43,318 nucleotides of DNA, taken from contig JAGOVS010000007.1 in NCBI GenBank assembly GCA_018060625.1, forward strand, positions 1 through 43,318, given 5' to 3'. Position 1 is the first letter of the stretch; every line of letters begins with the position of its first letter. The stretch is from Bacteriovorax sp. Its GTDB lineage: Bacteria > Bdellovibrionota > Bacteriovoracia > Bacteriovoracales > Bacteriovoracaceae. Under the pieces are notes generated by a model, which saw only the letters and a list, made by a program, of their open reading frames with translations, was not told the DNA's origin and did no database searches. Positions 16,806-26,948 of the stretch are shown one piece after another. Both the position numbers and the translations under genes were made by a program.

Positions 16806-17756
16806 TTAATACAAAAACGAGTAAGTCTCGCCAGAAGCGCTGGGCGCTAATTTTTTGGCTTCCTCATATTTCTCCGACAATTTCTTGTCTTGATTTGTTT
16901 TAGTATCTAAGCCTAAAACCTGCATTTTTGTTACTTGTCCTCTGGAATCTTTCATTTGAATGAATTTTGGAAGTTCATTTGTTCCATTAAATAAAACATA
17001 ATCACTTGCTTCTAGTTTTGTCGTCGCCTCCGAAGTGATAAACTCAAGTTGTCTCAAGCGTCTCTCTTCGTTTGAAAAATGCGCCTGAATGGATTTCCAA
17101 TCGGCCTTCCACATGAACTCGTTGCCATTTTTTACCAGTTCAATATTTTTTGAGCGCTCAAAAGTATTGGCCCTAAAAAGAGCGACAACTCGCGCTTTTT
17201 CTTGGGGATCACTTGGACTAAGTGGAGAATTGGCGTCGCCTTTTCCTCTGTTGTTTGCAAGATAAGACCGGTAGCTGCGCAAGAGCTTCATTTTATCTTC
17301 ATTGAGAATATTCTTATTTTTGAGAATTTTAATGCCCGACTTCTCTAAATAAGTCTCCATTCCTTGAGAGCGGTTAGTGGCCAACATCATGAGCACAGAA
17401 TAAAACATTCCTCTTTCTGGCGATTTTTCTTTTTTAATATAACTAAGCAAATCTGGAATATATTTAACGTCTTTTGTCTGGGCATTGAGCATTTGTGAGT
17501 TGCTGTAAGCTATTTGTAACAGTGTGATCACATTAGGGTTTTCAAGGGAAATGACAAATTTATAAAAATCGGTTTTAGATTTTTCATTTTCAGGTGCTCC
17601 ACTTAAGTCAGAGTTTTGAATCATGGATTTAATCGTAATTAAATTTCCAGGAATACCTGCATTATTTAAATTCTTTAATAAGCCTTCTTCTGTTGGAACA
17701 GAAGCCTTTGCATGAAAGATAAATAACAAAGAAAAGACATATACTAACATTTTCAT
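16806..17756 (-). CDS. Secreted protein of unknown function
   Basis: The 316-residue product starts with a textbook signal peptide (MKMLVYVFSLLFIFHAKA, cut before S19). The mature protein is mostly helical and charged, with no cysteine pairs, repeats or catalytic motif I can name. The ATG is preceded by AGGTGA, which overlaps the end of galU by proximity (7-base gap). The priA gene follows after three bases. The unusual placement between galU and priA is not informative about function. Probably periplasmic. Confidence 0.65.
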   Translation of the reverse strand: MKMLVYVFSLLFIFHAKASVPTEEGLLKNLNNAGIPGNLITIKSMIQNSDLSGAPENEKSKTDFYKFVISLENPNVITLLQIAYSNSQMLNAQTKDVKYIPDLLSYIKKEKSPERGMFYSVLMMLATNRSQGMETYLEKSGIKILKNKNILNEDKMKLLRSYRSYLANNRGKGDANSPLSPSDPQEKARVVALFRANTFERSKNIELVKNGNEFMWKADWKSIQAHFSNEERRLRQLEFITSEATTKLEASDYVLFNGTNELPKFIQMKDSRGQVTKMQVLGLDTKTNQDKKLSEKYEEAKKLAPSASGETYSFLY

Positions 17757-17763
17757 AGATCAC

Positions 17764-18651
17764 CTATTTAATATTATACTTCGCTACTTTTTCCTTGATG
17801 AGCTTTCTCATCATGGCCTCTGAATCTTTTCCCATGAGCGCAAACTCAATGGTGGCATTTAAATAACCTTCAATATTACCCGTATCGAATCTTTGTCCTT
17901 CAAAAACATGTGCGTAAACTTCACTTTCACGGGCCAATAAATTAATCGCATCTGTTAATTGGTATTCCCCTCCAACTCCCTTAGGGATGACTTTCAAGGC
18001 ATCAAAAATTTCTGGTCTAAAAATATAGCGCCCTGGAGTGGCCAAATTTGTGGGTGCATCCTCTGGCCTTGGTTTTTCTACCATATTCGTCATGCGCATC
18101 GTTTTTTTTGTTTCGTCTAAAAAATTTCCCTTAACGATACCATACTTATATGTTTCGCTCGGATCAACCTCCATAACGCCAATGACATTCGAATTATTAT
18201 ACTTTTGTGAAATTGAAATTAACTGTTTGGTAACCGGATTTGGCCCCCTGACAATCTCATCGCCCAAAATTACGGCAAATGGTTCGTTGCCAACAATATC
18301 CTTTGCACACAAAACAGCATGACCCAAACCCAATTGCTCTTTTTGACGGATAGAAGTCACTTCAACCATTTTACCAATTTCTTGGACCATCTCTAACTCT
18401 TTAATTTTCCCACTTTTAATGAGAAAATCTTCCAGGTCAAAATTTCGATCAAAATAGTCTTCAATCGCATTTTTCCCAGATGATGTTATAAAGATGACCT
18501 GCTCAATACCTGACAGAATTGCTTCTTCAACTACGTAGTGAATCATAGGTAAATTGATAATCGGAATCATTTCTTTAGGCACTTGCTTGGTGGCCGGTAA
18601 AAATCTTGTTCCTTTTCCTGCAACAGGGATGACGGCGCGACGAATCTTCAT
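17764..18651 (-). CDS. galU: UTP-glucose-1-phosphate uridylyltransferase
   Basis: The 295-residue enzyme makes UDP-glucose from UTP and glucose 1-phosphate for LPS, capsule and sugar interconversion. The N-terminal nucleotide-binding loop AGKGTRFLPATKQVPKEM is diagnostic, followed by QLGLGHAVLCAKD, the metal site VILGDEIV, and GGEYQLTDAI near the C-terminus. The ATG follows GAGGAAATTATA. It is divergent from the outer-membrane protein gene at 18698 with only about 46 bases between, so the promoters overlap. UDP-glucose could also feed glucosyltransferases such as the GT81 enzyme at 36.2 kb, but that link is speculative. Confidence 0.96.
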   Translation of the reverse strand: MKIRRAVIPVAGKGTRFLPATKQVPKEMIPIINLPMIHYVVEEAILSGIEQVIFITSSGKNAIEDYFDRNFDLEDFLIKSGKIKELEMVQEIGKMVEVTSIRQKEQLGLGHAVLCAKDIVGNEPFAVILGDEIVRGPNPVTKQLISISQKYNNSNVIGVMEVDPSETYKYGIVKGNFLDETKKTMRMTNMVEKPRPEDAPTNLATPGRYIFRPEIFDALKVIPKGVGGEYQLTDAINLLARESEVYAHVFEGQRFDTGNIEGYLNATIEFALMGKDSEAMMRKLIKEKVAKYNIK

Positions 18652-18682
18652 TATAATTTCCTCTTAGGACATAAACATTTTA

Positions 18683-18688
18683 AAGGGA
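18683..18688 (+). promoter_or_regulatory. Ribosome binding site supporting an ATT start at 18698
   Basis: AAGGGA lies 9 bases before ATT at 18698. No ATG, GTG or TTG occurs between it and 18740 in any frame, and the TTG at 18740 has no ribosome site. Confidence 0.45.
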
Positions 18689-18697
18689 ATTAAGAAC

Positions 18698-19576
18698 ATT
18701 CGCAATCATATCAAAAAAACTTTATTTCTAACAGCTTTCTTGTTGTCTTCGAAGACTTACTCAAAAATTCATGAGTTCGAGACAACGCATTTAAAATCAA
18801 TGGCCGGAACCGGTGTTGGGGCCATTCTTACTGAGGAGTCTGCTTTTTTAAATCCTGCATCCTTAGCTTTTTTCACAGCCTCAACTGTTTATGCACAGAA
18901 GGATTCTGATAAATATAGCGAAGGTAATGTTGTTAAATCTAAACCGAAGGCTCTTGGGTTTGTCTTGACCGATGCCAATCCAACTCTTAGTGGCTCTCTT
19001 AGTTATGTCACCCAAGAGGAAGAGAATATTTCTAGAAAACGCTGGGGACTAAGCCTCGCTAGCCCTGTTTCTGATAAGTCAGCCTTTGGTATAAGTATCA
19101 GGCAAACTAACGATGAGGACATCGTCGCAAAAACGACACTAAAATACTACCAAACGGTTTTAGGTGTAACCCATTCTGTTGATGAGAAATTTTCGATTGG
19201 AATTGTAGCCTATGACCCTCTTGAATCCAAAGGCAAAGAGACAAAAGCTCTCATCGGTTTGCAATATGTCTTACTTAACTACATCACTGGAAATTTTGAC
19301 TTTGGTGGAGATTACACACAGGATGACCTTTCAAAAACCTTGCAATATAAGGCTGCTATGCAGATAAAAGTGCTTGATGATTTCTTTTTACGAGTGGGCG
19401 GATTCAGCGACAAAGCTCGTGCAGAGAAAGGAAGCGGATTTGGACTTGCCTGGATACAACCGCGTCTCTCTTTTGAGTTCGCCATAAAAAATACTAAAAG
19501 GGCACAAGATACAATTTTAAAACAAACGGATGCTAACTTTAAAGAAACATCTTTTGCTGCATCAATAAGATTTTAA
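18698..19576 (+). CDS. Outer-membrane or periplasmic protein with a probable ATT start
   Basis: From the first conventional codon (TTG, 18740) the product is 278 residues but lacks a complete signal peptide. The frame stays open upstream to 18668. Reading from ATT at 18698 adds IRNHIKKTLFLTAF, giving a normal signal peptide (basic RNHIKK, hydrophobic TLFLTAFLL, cut near TYS-K) and a 292-residue protein. The mature part alternates polar and hydrophobic residues with a terminal ETSFAASIRF, ending in Phe, which suggests a beta-barrel. It also resembles FadL-like N-termini (AFLNPASLAFF). It leads a plus-strand run with the CFI-box gene 13 bases downstream. The start is inference; the frame is certain. 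Confidence 0.7.
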   Translation: MRNHIKKTLFLTAFLLSSKTYSKIHEFETTHLKSMAGTGVGAILTEESAFLNPASLAFFTASTVYAQKDSDKYSEGNVVKSKPKALGFVLTDANPTLSGSLSYVTQEEENISRKRWGLSLASPVSDKSAFGISIRQTNDEDIVAKTTLKYYQTVLGVTHSVDEKFSIGIVAYDPLESKGKETKALIGLQYVLLNYITGNFDFGGDYTQDDLSKTLQYKAAMQIKVLDDFFLRVGGFSDKARAEKGSGFGLAWIQPRLSFEFAIKNTKRAQDTILKQTDANFKETSFAASIRF

Positions 19577-19589
19577 CTCTGAGGCGAAA

Positions 19590-20324
19590 GTGGCAAAAAA
19601 AAAGCTGGACGCAAAAGATCCAAAAGAAGAAAGAAAGCGCGAGCAAATCATTGAGCTTTATCGAACTCGTCTTTCTCATCTTAAAAAAGCGCAGGCCCTT
19701 GTGAAGGATGATCGAATGGCGCTGGCAGTTGATTCTTATACCAAATATCTTGGCATCCTTGCTCTCTATTTTGATACAACAGAAGATCGGCTGACACCTT
19801 CTCTCTTTGATCCTGAAAAAGATGTGACTGAGCTTTTATTAATTAGCCATGCCTATTGGGATCTCGCCAAAGCATTTGATCGCAGCCCTAATTTACAACG
19901 AGAATCACTACGCTGTCTTGAGCAATTTATTAAATTTTCTATTGGTTTTAAATATCAGCACGTCAATGCTCAAATTATAAGAAAATTTAACAACAAAAAG
20001 CAGGCACACAACCCCAAGGCCTTCGAAGCTGCTTATCAACGAATTCAAATCAACACTAAAAAATGTTATATAGCCACAATGTGTTTTGGTGAAAACGACT
20101 CAAGGACTTCTACTTTGCGTCTTTTTAAGAATCGCATTGCCCCCTTTGAAAGCGGTCGAGATTTTATCGATTTCTATTATCGTTTTTCTCCTCAGGTAGT
20201 TTCTTTTTTTGAAAGGCATTTTCTCCTAAGATACTTAGCTCAAACTTTTTTTATTCGTCCATTGTTAAAGACTTTTATTTTTTTTATAAGGCCATATGTC
20301 CACAATAACAAAACTCATTCTTAA
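19590..20324 (+). CDS. CFI-box C-terminal domain protein
   Basis: The 244-residue protein is charged and helical at the N-terminus (about 1-110, TPR-like helices). Its C-terminal domain starts with CYIATMCFGEND and continues with TLRLFKNRIAPFESGRDFI and FYYRFSPQV, which matches the CFI-box-CTERM pattern (CFIATAAYG ... LRRFRD ... YYRYSP). The last ~35 residues are hydrophobic and aromatic and may associate with the membrane. The role of the CFI-box is not established. GTG (19590) follows GAGGCGAAA. It overlaps the next gene, an LptF/G permease, by 29 bases in another frame, implying translational coupling. Confidence 0.65.
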   Translation: MAKKKLDAKDPKEERKREQIIELYRTRLSHLKKAQALVKDDRMALAVDSYTKYLGILALYFDTTEDRLTPSLFDPEKDVTELLLISHAYWDLAKAFDRSPNLQRESLRCLEQFIKFSIGFKYQHVNAQIIRKFNNKKQAHNPKAFEAAYQRIQINTKKCYIATMCFGENDSRTSTLRLFKNRIAPFESGRDFIDFYYRFSPQVVSFFERHFLLRYLAQTFFIRPLLKTFIFFIRPYVHNNKTHS

Positions 20325-21405
20325 AGAATGGTTGCGCTTTTTTTTAGGCTCAACCATCGTACTTCTTTTAGTTTTATCCATTGGGCATGTCTTAAATGCT
20401 CTCTTAAAAGATTCTTCTAATTTTGGAACTGTCTTTATCAGTCTTTACTTAGAAACTCCCGGATTCTCTATCAAGATTTTTCCTGTTTCATGTCTTATCG
20501 CCTCGCTTTTTTCTATTAATAAATTAAAAAACCGCAACGAATTAACGGCAATCTTTGCCAGTGGCTATTCTCGCAGAAAATTTATTACTGATATTGGATC
20601 AATTGGCGCTCTTGTGGGCGTTTGTCTTTTTTTTATCAATGGCTATCTTGTTCCCCACTCCAAACATCAATTAGAACTATTAAAAAAGGGAAATCTTCTC
20701 GAATCTTCCGATTCAATAAATAAATCTTCAATTTCAATAAACGCTCTTAATTCTGGAAAAATTTGGTTTAAAGGAAAAGACTATTTTTTCTCTTATAGCT
20801 CTTTTGATCGAAAAACAAACACGCTTTATAATCTTGCTCTCTACTTTTATGACAAAAACTTTAAACTTACAGAGCAAATAAGTGCTGCCTATGCAGACTA
20901 CCAAAAAGACAATACCTGGCTTCTTCACCGGGCCCTTCACTACACAAACCTAGACAACGCTGCATTTCCAAACAGTCTCTACTTAGAGACGAAGCCTTAT
21001 CAATTAAGGGAGACCGTCACAGATTTTAGGCGCATCAATGCAGATATTGCGACACTCAATATTTGGAAACTTTATGACTATATTGGTGTTCTTAAAAGCA
21101 ATGGCATTAACTACAGCGAATATTTCGTCACGTTTTTAGATAAATTTGCCTCTGGTTTCACATGCTTGGTTCTTTCCATCCTGGCCTCCATTGCAATATT
21201 TAATCCCAATCGCCGAAATAGTTCTTTTGGTGCAAATGTCGCCTATGTTTTAAGTTTTACTTTTATTTATTGGTTTATCTATTCTTATTTTCTCTCACTC
21301 GGGCAAACGAGTCGTATCCCTGCTGTCGTCGCAACTTTTGGTGTCCCGGGAATTTTTGTTACCTATCTCTTTGTCTATTTTATTTACCATCGCAAATTGC
21401 GCTAA
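20296..21405 (+). CDS. LptF/LptG-family permease of the LPS export system
   Basis: The 369-residue membrane protein has N-terminal helices (about 12-30 and 55-75), the family signature FSINKLKNRNELTAIFASGYS, a third helix near 100, a periplasmic jellyroll-like domain (about 115-265), and three C-terminal helices. LptF and LptG pair with the LptB ATPase to extract LPS from the inner membrane. Only one copy is present here, so its partner must be elsewhere. The ATG follows AAGGCCAT inside the CFI-box gene. Whether it is F or G cannot be decided from the sequence alone. Confidence 0.88.
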   Translation: MSTITKLILKEWLRFFLGSTIVLLLVLSIGHVLNALLKDSSNFGTVFISLYLETPGFSIKIFPVSCLIASLFSINKLKNRNELTAIFASGYSRRKFITDIGSIGALVGVCLFFINGYLVPHSKHQLELLKKGNLLESSDSINKSSISINALNSGKIWFKGKDYFFSYSSFDRKTNTLYNLALYFYDKNFKLTEQISAAYADYQKDNTWLLHRALHYTNLDNAAFPNSLYLETKPYQLRETVTDFRRINADIATLNIWKLYDYIGVLKSNGINYSEYFVTFLDKFASGFTCLVLSILASIAIFNPNRRNSSFGANVAYVLSFTFIYWFIYSYFLSLGQTSRIPAVVATFGVPGIFVTYLFVYFIYHRKLR

Positions 21406-21424
21406 AACATGATATGAATTCTCT

Positions 21425-22012
21425 ATGAAAAATAATTTTTTAAACGACTATAAACTAGAGGGTGAAAAGCTTGAGATTTTCACTTTCCCCGCTCCTGTTT
21501 TAAAGAAAGTGGCTTCTCCCGTTCTTCTCTTTAACGATGAACTTCACACATTAATCAAGAATATGCTTTTTACAATGTATCATGCTCCTGGCATTGGTCT
21601 CGCTGCTCCTCAAGTTGGAGTAAGTCAGCGCTTATTTGTCTTAGATATATGGTTTGATCGCGAGAAGATTACTCATGCTGATGGCAGCGAGGAATATCGA
21701 TTATCAGAATTTAGTCCCTTGGTTTTTATTAATCCCCTTTTTAAAAACAAAAAAGGAGAAATTGTTCACGAAGAGGGGTGCCTTAGTGTTCCAGGCGTTT
21801 ATGAAGACGTAAAAAGAGCAGAGCTGGTCACTGTTGAATTTCAAGACATGTTTGGAGAACATCATGAGCTTGAGGCCGATGAATTGCTTTCTGTTTGCCT
21901 CCAGCATGAAAATGACCATCTTGACGGGGTTCTCTTTATTGAGCGGCTCAGCTTTCTAAAAAAACAATTAATTGAAAAAAAGTTTCTAAAACAAAGAAAG
22001 AAAGGTAAATGA
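21425..22012 (+). CDS. def: Peptide deformylase
   Basis: The enzyme removes the formyl group from nascent N-formylmethionine peptides. All three motifs are present: GIGLAAPQVG, EEGCLSVPG (metal-binding Cys) and QHENDHLDG (the HExxH metal site). At 195 residues it is slightly longer than E. coli Def, with a basic C-terminal extension. The stop overlaps the fmt start (ATGA), so the deformylase and formyltransferase genes are coupled, as in many bacteria. Confidence 0.97.
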   Translation: MKNNFLNDYKLEGEKLEIFTFPAPVLKKVASPVLLFNDELHTLIKNMLFTMYHAPGIGLAAPQVGVSQRLFVLDIWFDREKITHADGSEEYRLSEFSPLVFINPLFKNKKGEIVHEEGCLSVPGVYEDVKRAELVTVEFQDMFGEHHELEADELLSVCLQHENDHLDGVLFIERLSFLKKQLIEKKFLKQRKKGK

Positions 22013-22953
22013 AAAAATTAAATGTTGTTTTTTGTGGGACTCCAGACTTTTCAGTTCCAACCTTAGAGCTTCTTCATCAACACCCCCACGTGAATCTCGT
22101 TGGTGTTGTAACAATGCCTGATCGCCCAGCTGGACGTGGTCAAGAATTGAAATCTCCTCCGGTTGCTGAGTATGCCAAACAACACCGGCTCCCCCTTTAT
22201 CAAGTTGAAAATATAAACCGAGACGAAAAACTCTTAAAAGAATTTGAAGAGAAAGGCATCGATTTCATTCTTGTTCTTGCGTTCGCTCAATTTCTAGGGA
22301 CACGAGTCCTCAACATTCCCAAGCTTGGATGCTTTAATATTCACACCTCAATCTTACCTAAATACAGAGGTGCAGCTCCTATTCAATATGCTCTCTTAAA
22401 TGGAGATTCAACAACAGGGGTTTCCATTCAACGAATGGTCAAAGAAATGGATGCGGGTGATCTCGTTCATTTTCATGAACTAACAATCGCTGGGACAGAG
22501 ACAGGTGGGCAGCTGTATACTCGCTTAAAGTTTCAAGCAGCAATGAGTACAAATACTTTTATTGAAGCTCTTTTACAGAATAAATTAGTCTTTACTCCTC
22601 AAGATCCTAAAGGTGTCAGTTTTGCCCCAACCCTTAAAAAAGAAGATGGGTTTTTGAATTTCAAAGAAACTCCTTTTACCTCTTTATGCAATCAAGTCAG
22701 AGCTCTTGACCCATGGCCTGGCACTTATTGCTATTTAGGTAAACAAAGACTCAAGATTTTTACCATTGAGAAACTCAATCGCTCTCTCCACCCAGGTGAA
22801 ACATCGACCGAACATGGTCACTTGGCCATTGGTTGTCTTGATGGCGCCATCCGCCTATCCCTTGTACAACTTGAAGGGAAAAAAATTTGTACCGATACAG
22901 AACTATTAAATGGCCTAAAAAATAAGGGCGGAGAGATCATCCTCAATCCGTAA
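22009..22953 (+). CDS. fmt: Methionyl-tRNA formyltransferase
   Basis: This enzyme formylates initiator Met-tRNA using 10-formyl-THF. The 314-residue product contains VVFCGTPDFSVPTLELL, the catalytic FNIHTSILPKYRGAAPI (the Asn-x-His and SLLPxYRGAAP loop), EMDAGDL, and the C-terminal tRNA-binding domain (NQVRALDPWPGTYC). It overlaps def by four bases and precedes rpe by six. Confidence 0.97.
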   Translation: MKKLNVVFCGTPDFSVPTLELLHQHPHVNLVGVVTMPDRPAGRGQELKSPPVAEYAKQHRLPLYQVENINRDEKLLKEFEEKGIDFILVLAFAQFLGTRVLNIPKLGCFNIHTSILPKYRGAAPIQYALLNGDSTTGVSIQRMVKEMDAGDLVHFHELTIAGTETGGQLYTRLKFQAAMSTNTFIEALLQNKLVFTPQDPKGVSFAPTLKKEDGFLNFKETPFTSLCNQVRALDPWPGTYCYLGKQRLKIFTIEKLNRSLHPGETSTEHGHLAIGCLDGAIRLSLVQLEGKKICTDTELLNGLKNKGGEIILNP

Positions 22954-22959
22954 ATTTCT

Positions 22960-23613
22960 ATGACTATTGTTTCGCCTAGCTTGCTTGCCTGCGATTTTTT
23001 AAACATTGAATCTGAATTAGCATCGTTTAAAAGTATTCCTAATCTTTGGTTTCATTTAGATATTATGGACGGCCACTTTGTTCCCAATTTAACTTTTGGC
23101 CATCCTATTATCGAACTCATCACAAAAAAATCAACTCATCAGTGTGATGCCCATTTCATGGTTACAAATCCTGAGTTCTACGCAGACACGTTAAAACACT
23201 CTGGATTACATAATTTTACTTTTCACATAGAAGCCACTAAGGACTCTTTAGGTTTAATAAAGAAACTGAAATCAGATTATGCAAGTGTAGGCATATCCAT
23301 AAAACCTGGAACTCCAACAAGCAAGTTAAGCGATGACATTCTCCATGCCGTTGATTTGGTTTTGGTTATGTCAGTCGAACCTGGATTTGGAGGCCAATCT
23401 TTTATGCCGTCAGCCTATGAAAAAATTCGAGAATTAAAATCAAGACGAACTGAACTAAAAACGAAATTTCAAATTCAAGTTGATGGCGGCGTAAGTGACA
23501 TAAACGCTAAACTACTCATCGAGTCAGGTGCTGATAACTTAGTGGCCGGCTCCTCAATTTTTAAAAATTCAAATGATCGCTATCGTTTAGCGGTTGAATC
23601 CCTGAGAAGCTAA
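22960..23613 (+). CDS. rpe: Ribulose-phosphate 3-epimerase
   Basis: The 217-residue TIM-barrel enzyme interconverts ribulose 5-phosphate and xylulose 5-phosphate in the pentose phosphate pathway. The diagnostic stretches are SPSLLACDF at the start, FHLDIMDGHFVPNLTFG (metal-binding His and Asp), DLVLVMSVEPGFGGQSF and QVDGGV near the C-terminus. It is last in the def-fmt-rpe run. The next gene, hutH, is 80 bases on. Confidence 0.96.
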   Translation: MTIVSPSLLACDFLNIESELASFKSIPNLWFHLDIMDGHFVPNLTFGHPIIELITKKSTHQCDAHFMVTNPEFYADTLKHSGLHNFTFHIEATKDSLGLIKKLKSDYASVGISIKPGTPTSKLSDDILHAVDLVLVMSVEPGFGGQSFMPSAYEKIRELKSRRTELKTKFQIQVDGGVSDINAKLLIESGADNLVAGSSIFKNSNDRYRLAVESLRS

Positions 23614-23693
23614 AAACGCGCAAAACATCATTACAAAAGCAAGAGTTTTGGCTAAGATCTCTTAAGTTTTGCCTATGAAAAAAAGAGGTCTTT

Positions 23694-25229
23694 ATGGAAT
23701 TCATTTTAAACGGTCGCGATTTAACTATTGCCCAGGTCTACCAAATAGCCAATGCCCAGATTGGGGCCATTAAACTAAGCATAGATCCCAATGCGATGGA
23801 GAGAATGAAAGCGTCGCGCTCCTTTGTTTTTGATATCGTTAAAAAAGGGAAACCTGTTTATGGAATCAATACAGGCTTTGGCGCACTCTCAAGTAAGCAT
23901 ATTGAAGAGAAAGACTTGGCCCAATTGCAAGTTAATCTTATTCGTTCACATTGCACTGGTGTCGGTCGTCCATTTTCAAAAGAAGTCACTCGCGCCATTA
24001 TGCTTTTGAGAGCAAACTGTTTAATCTCTGGATATTCGGGAGTAGAGCCTCTCACGGTTGAACTCATTCTGGAATTTCTTAATCATCACATCTCTCCAAT
24101 TGTTCCAGAAAAAGGCTCTGTTGGGGCCTCTGGAGATCTCGCTCCACTCTCTCACATTGCTCTTGCTCTCATCGGAGAGGGCGACGTTGAATTTAATGGT
24201 AAAGTTATTAATTCTAAATTTGCCATTGATAGTATTGGAAAAACGCCTGCTGTCTTAGGCCCAAAAGATGGTCTTGCCCTCATAAATGGAACAGCCTGCA
24301 TGGCCGCACTAGGAGCTCTTGCGGCCCATGAAGCGCGCATGATTATGACGACAGCTGATATTGCTACAACGCTAACCTTAGATAGCGTGAAGGGAACGTC
24401 CGCTGCCTACAATCCAAAAATAACATCACTGAAGCCCCACAAAGGTCAAATTGCCTCTGTTCAAAACTTAAATAAACTTCTCGCTAACTCTGCCCTTAAC
24501 GACTCACATCCTGAGTGTGGAAAAGTCCAAGATCCTTACTCCTTACGTTGTGTCCCTCAGGTCCATGGAGCTTGTAGACAAACTCTTTTGCACGCAGAAG
24601 AAGTTATACAAACAGAGCTTAATGCAGTTACAGACAATCCACTTATATTTGTTGAAACAAAAGAAGTTATTTCTGGTGGAAATTTTCACGGAGAGGCCCT
24701 CGCTCTCGTGATGGATTACCTTGCCATGGGTGTCGCTGAGATATGCAATATCAGTGAACGTCGAATTGAAAAAATGATGAATCCTGTCTTCTCAGACCTT
24801 CCCGCTTTTCTCACAAAGAATTCCGGCCTAAACTCTGGTTTGATGATTGCTCACGTTACCGCAGCTGCTCTTGTTTCTGAAAATAAATATCTCTGTCATC
24901 CAGCAAGTATTGATTCCGTTCCAACCTCAACCGATAAAGAAGATCATGTTTCCATGGGGGTCACTGCTGGAAGAAAGTTACATGAGGTTTTATCAAACGC
25001 AAAATCGGTTCTTGCCATAGAATTTCTTTGTAACACTCAGGCACTTGACCTTCAGCGCCCTCTCACAACCTCTCCCGCTCTAGAAGAAGTCCATAAACTT
25101 ATTCGTCGCCATGTAGAGACAATCAATGAAGATAGAATATTTTTTAAGGATATTAACAATATTATTAAACTCATTGATGCTGGTGAAATCATCAGTGCCG
25201 CTCAATCTCACTCTGGAGTCTTAAACTAA
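23694..25229 (+). CDS. hutH: Histidine ammonia-lyase
   Basis: HutH deaminates histidine to urocanate, the first step of histidine degradation. The 511-residue protein has [11 protein letters not shown], the MIO-forming Ala-Ser-Gly in [14 protein letters not shown] (cyclises into the electrophile), [10 protein letters not shown], and TDNPLIF, all as in functional HAL enzymes. The ATG follows AGAGGTCTTT. It is joined to hutU by an overlapping TAATG, so the two are translationally coupled. No hutC-type regulator is seen nearby. Confidence 0.97.
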   Translation: MEFILNGRDLTIAQVYQIANAQIGAIKLSIDPNAMERMKASRSFVFDIVKKGKPVYGINTGFGALSSKHIEEKDLAQLQVNLIRSHCTGVGRPFSKEVTRAIMLLRANCLISGYSGVEPLTVELILEFLNHHISPIVPEKGSVGASGDLAPLSHIALALIGEGDVEFNGKVINSKFAIDSIGKTPAVLGPKDGLALINGTACMAALGALAAHEARMIMTTADIATTLTLDSVKGTSAAYNPKITSLKPHKGQIASVQNLNKLLANSALNDSHPECGKVQDPYSLRCVPQVHGACRQTLLHAEEVIQTELNAVTDNPLIFVETKEVISGGNFHGEALALVMDYLAMGVAEICNISERRIEKMMNPVFSDLPAFLTKNSGLNSGLMIAHVTAAALVSENKYLCHPASIDSVPTSTDKEDHVSMGVTAGRKLHEVLSNAKSVLAIEFLCNTQALDLQRPLTTSPALEEVHKLIRRHVETINEDRIFFKDINNIIKLIDAGEIISAAQSHSGVLN

Positions 25230-26899
25230 TGACAACAAAAACTATTCCACTTCCTCCAACAGGTTCAGAACTGACATGTAAGGGTTGGCATCAAGAAGCT
25301 GCACTAAGATGTTTACTCAATAACCTTCATCCAGATGTTGCTGAAGATCGTGATAACCTCATTGTTTATGGTGGAAATGGACAAGCCGCAAGAAATCATC
25401 AAGCTCTTGACGACATCATTAAGGCGTTAAAAAATTTAGAAAATAATGAAACACTTATGATTCAGTCTGGAAAGCCTGTTGCCATATTGCCTAGTCATGA
25501 GCATGGTCCCCGAGTTCTTATAGCCAACTCAAATCTTGTCCCTCATTGGGCCACCTGGGATCACTTCAACAAGCTCAAAGATGAAGGTCTTATGATGTAT
25601 GGCCAAATGACCGCTGGCTCATGGATCTATATTGGAACTCAAGGAATCCTCCAAGGAACCTATGAAACCTTTATGGCAGCAGCCGAAAAGCATTTTGGAA
25701 CAGACAAGGATCTTACAGGAAAACTCGTTTTAACTGCCGGAATTGGTGGAATGGGAGGGGCGCAACCTCTTGCTGTAAAAATGGCCAATGGTGTTTGTCT
25801 TGCTTGTGATGTTGAAAAGTGGCGCATTGAAAAAAGATTAAATACTAAATATCTCGATATCCTTTGCGATAGCTTTGATGAGGCCATTGATCTTGCCTTG
25901 AAGTCAAAAAAAGAAAAGAGGGCCATTTCAATAGGCGTTGTTGGCAATGCAGCTGATTTTTTTAGTTATGTATACGATAAAGGAATTATTCCTGATCTTG
26001 TGACTGATCAAACTTCTGCTCATGATCCACTTAATGGTTATATTCCTCATAAAATGACGGTGGAAGATGCTTTGAGATTAAGATTATCTGACCCTGTAAA
26101 ATACACTGAGCTTTCTTACTTAACGATGGGTGAACATGTTAAGGCCATGCTTGCCTTCCAATTAAAGGGATCGCACGTTTTTGATTACGGCAACAATTTA
26201 AGAGAAGGGGCCAAGCTGGCCGGAGTGTCGAATGCCTACAATTTTCCTGGATTTGTACCGGCCTATATCCGCCCTCTCTTTTGTCAAGGATCTGGCCCTT
26301 TTAGATGGATCGCTCTCTCCGGAGACCCCGATGATATTCGAGTGACAGATGATGCACTCAAGGAATTATTTCCAGACAATAAAAAATTGCACAACTGGCT
26401 CAATAAAGCACAAGAGATGATTTCATTTCAAGGGCTCCCCGCAAGAATTTGCTGGCTAAAATACGGTGAACGCGAAAAGGCCGGACTTCTCTTTAACAAA
26501 CTCGTTCGCGAAGGCAAAGTAAAAGCTCCAATCGTCATTGGTCGCGATCACCTCGACTGCGGCTCAGTCACAAGCCCGAATCGTGAAACTGAAGCAATGC
26601 TTGATGGAACAGATGCCGTCTCTGACTGGTCTCTGCTTAATCTCATGATCAATACAATGAATGGCGCCTCTTGGACTTCCTTTCATCATGGTGGAGGAGT
26701 TGGAATAGGCTATTCTCAACATTCTGGAATGGTAATTTGTTGTGATGGAACAGAAGACATGGATAAGCGACTTGCTCGAGTTCTAAACTCCGATCCAGGA
26801 ATAGGAGTCGCTCGTCATGCAGATGCTGGCTATGAACTTGCTCAAGCGACAGCGAAGAATAGTTTGCTTAAACTTCCTTCATTGAAAATTAATTGTTAA
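25229..26899 (+). CDS. hutU: Urocanate hydratase
   Basis: Urocanase hydrates urocanate to imidazolone propionate using tightly bound NAD+. The 556-residue length is typical. It shows [32 protein letters not shown] (NAD-binding glycines), [13 protein letters not shown] and the active-site segment [17 protein letters not shown] with its conserved cysteine. It overlaps hutH by one base and is followed by a terminator-like hairpin before hutI. Confidence 0.97.
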   Translation: MTTKTIPLPPTGSELTCKGWHQEAALRCLLNNLHPDVAEDRDNLIVYGGNGQAARNHQALDDIIKALKNLENNETLMIQSGKPVAILPSHEHGPRVLIANSNLVPHWATWDHFNKLKDEGLMMYGQMTAGSWIYIGTQGILQGTYETFMAAAEKHFGTDKDLTGKLVLTAGIGGMGGAQPLAVKMANGVCLACDVEKWRIEKRLNTKYLDILCDSFDEAIDLALKSKKEKRAISIGVVGNAADFFSYVYDKGIIPDLVTDQTSAHDPLNGYIPHKMTVEDALRLRLSDPVKYTELSYLTMGEHVKAMLAFQLKGSHVFDYGNNLREGAKLAGVSNAYNFPGFVPAYIRPLFCQGSGPFRWIALSGDPDDIRVTDDALKELFPDNKKLHNWLNKAQEMISFQGLPARICWLKYGEREKAGLLFNKLVREGKVKAPIVIGRDHLDCGSVTSPNRETEAMLDGTDAVSDWSLLNLMINTMNGASWTSFHHGGGVGIGYSQHSGMVICCDGTEDMDKRLARVLNSDPGIGVARHADAGYELAQATAKNSLLKLPSLKINC

Positions 26900-26904
26900 A
26901 ACTT

Positions 26905-26932
26905 ACGGCCTTTGTACTAAAGGTCGTTTTTT
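26905..26932 (+). terminator. Rho-independent terminator between hutU and hutI
   Basis: A nine-base stem ACGGCCTTT / AAAGGTCGT (one G-T wobble) with a five-base loop GTACT is followed by TTTTTT. It should stop most transcripts from hutHU, so hutI may be expressed at a lower level or from its own promoter. Confidence 0.7.
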
Positions 26933-26948
26933 ATTAAAAGTGAAAATT

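Noticed and set aside
23632..23660. CAAAAC...GTTTTG inverted repeat before hutH
   Set aside because: Short AT-rich arms with a long loop and no T run; not enough to call a terminator or operator.
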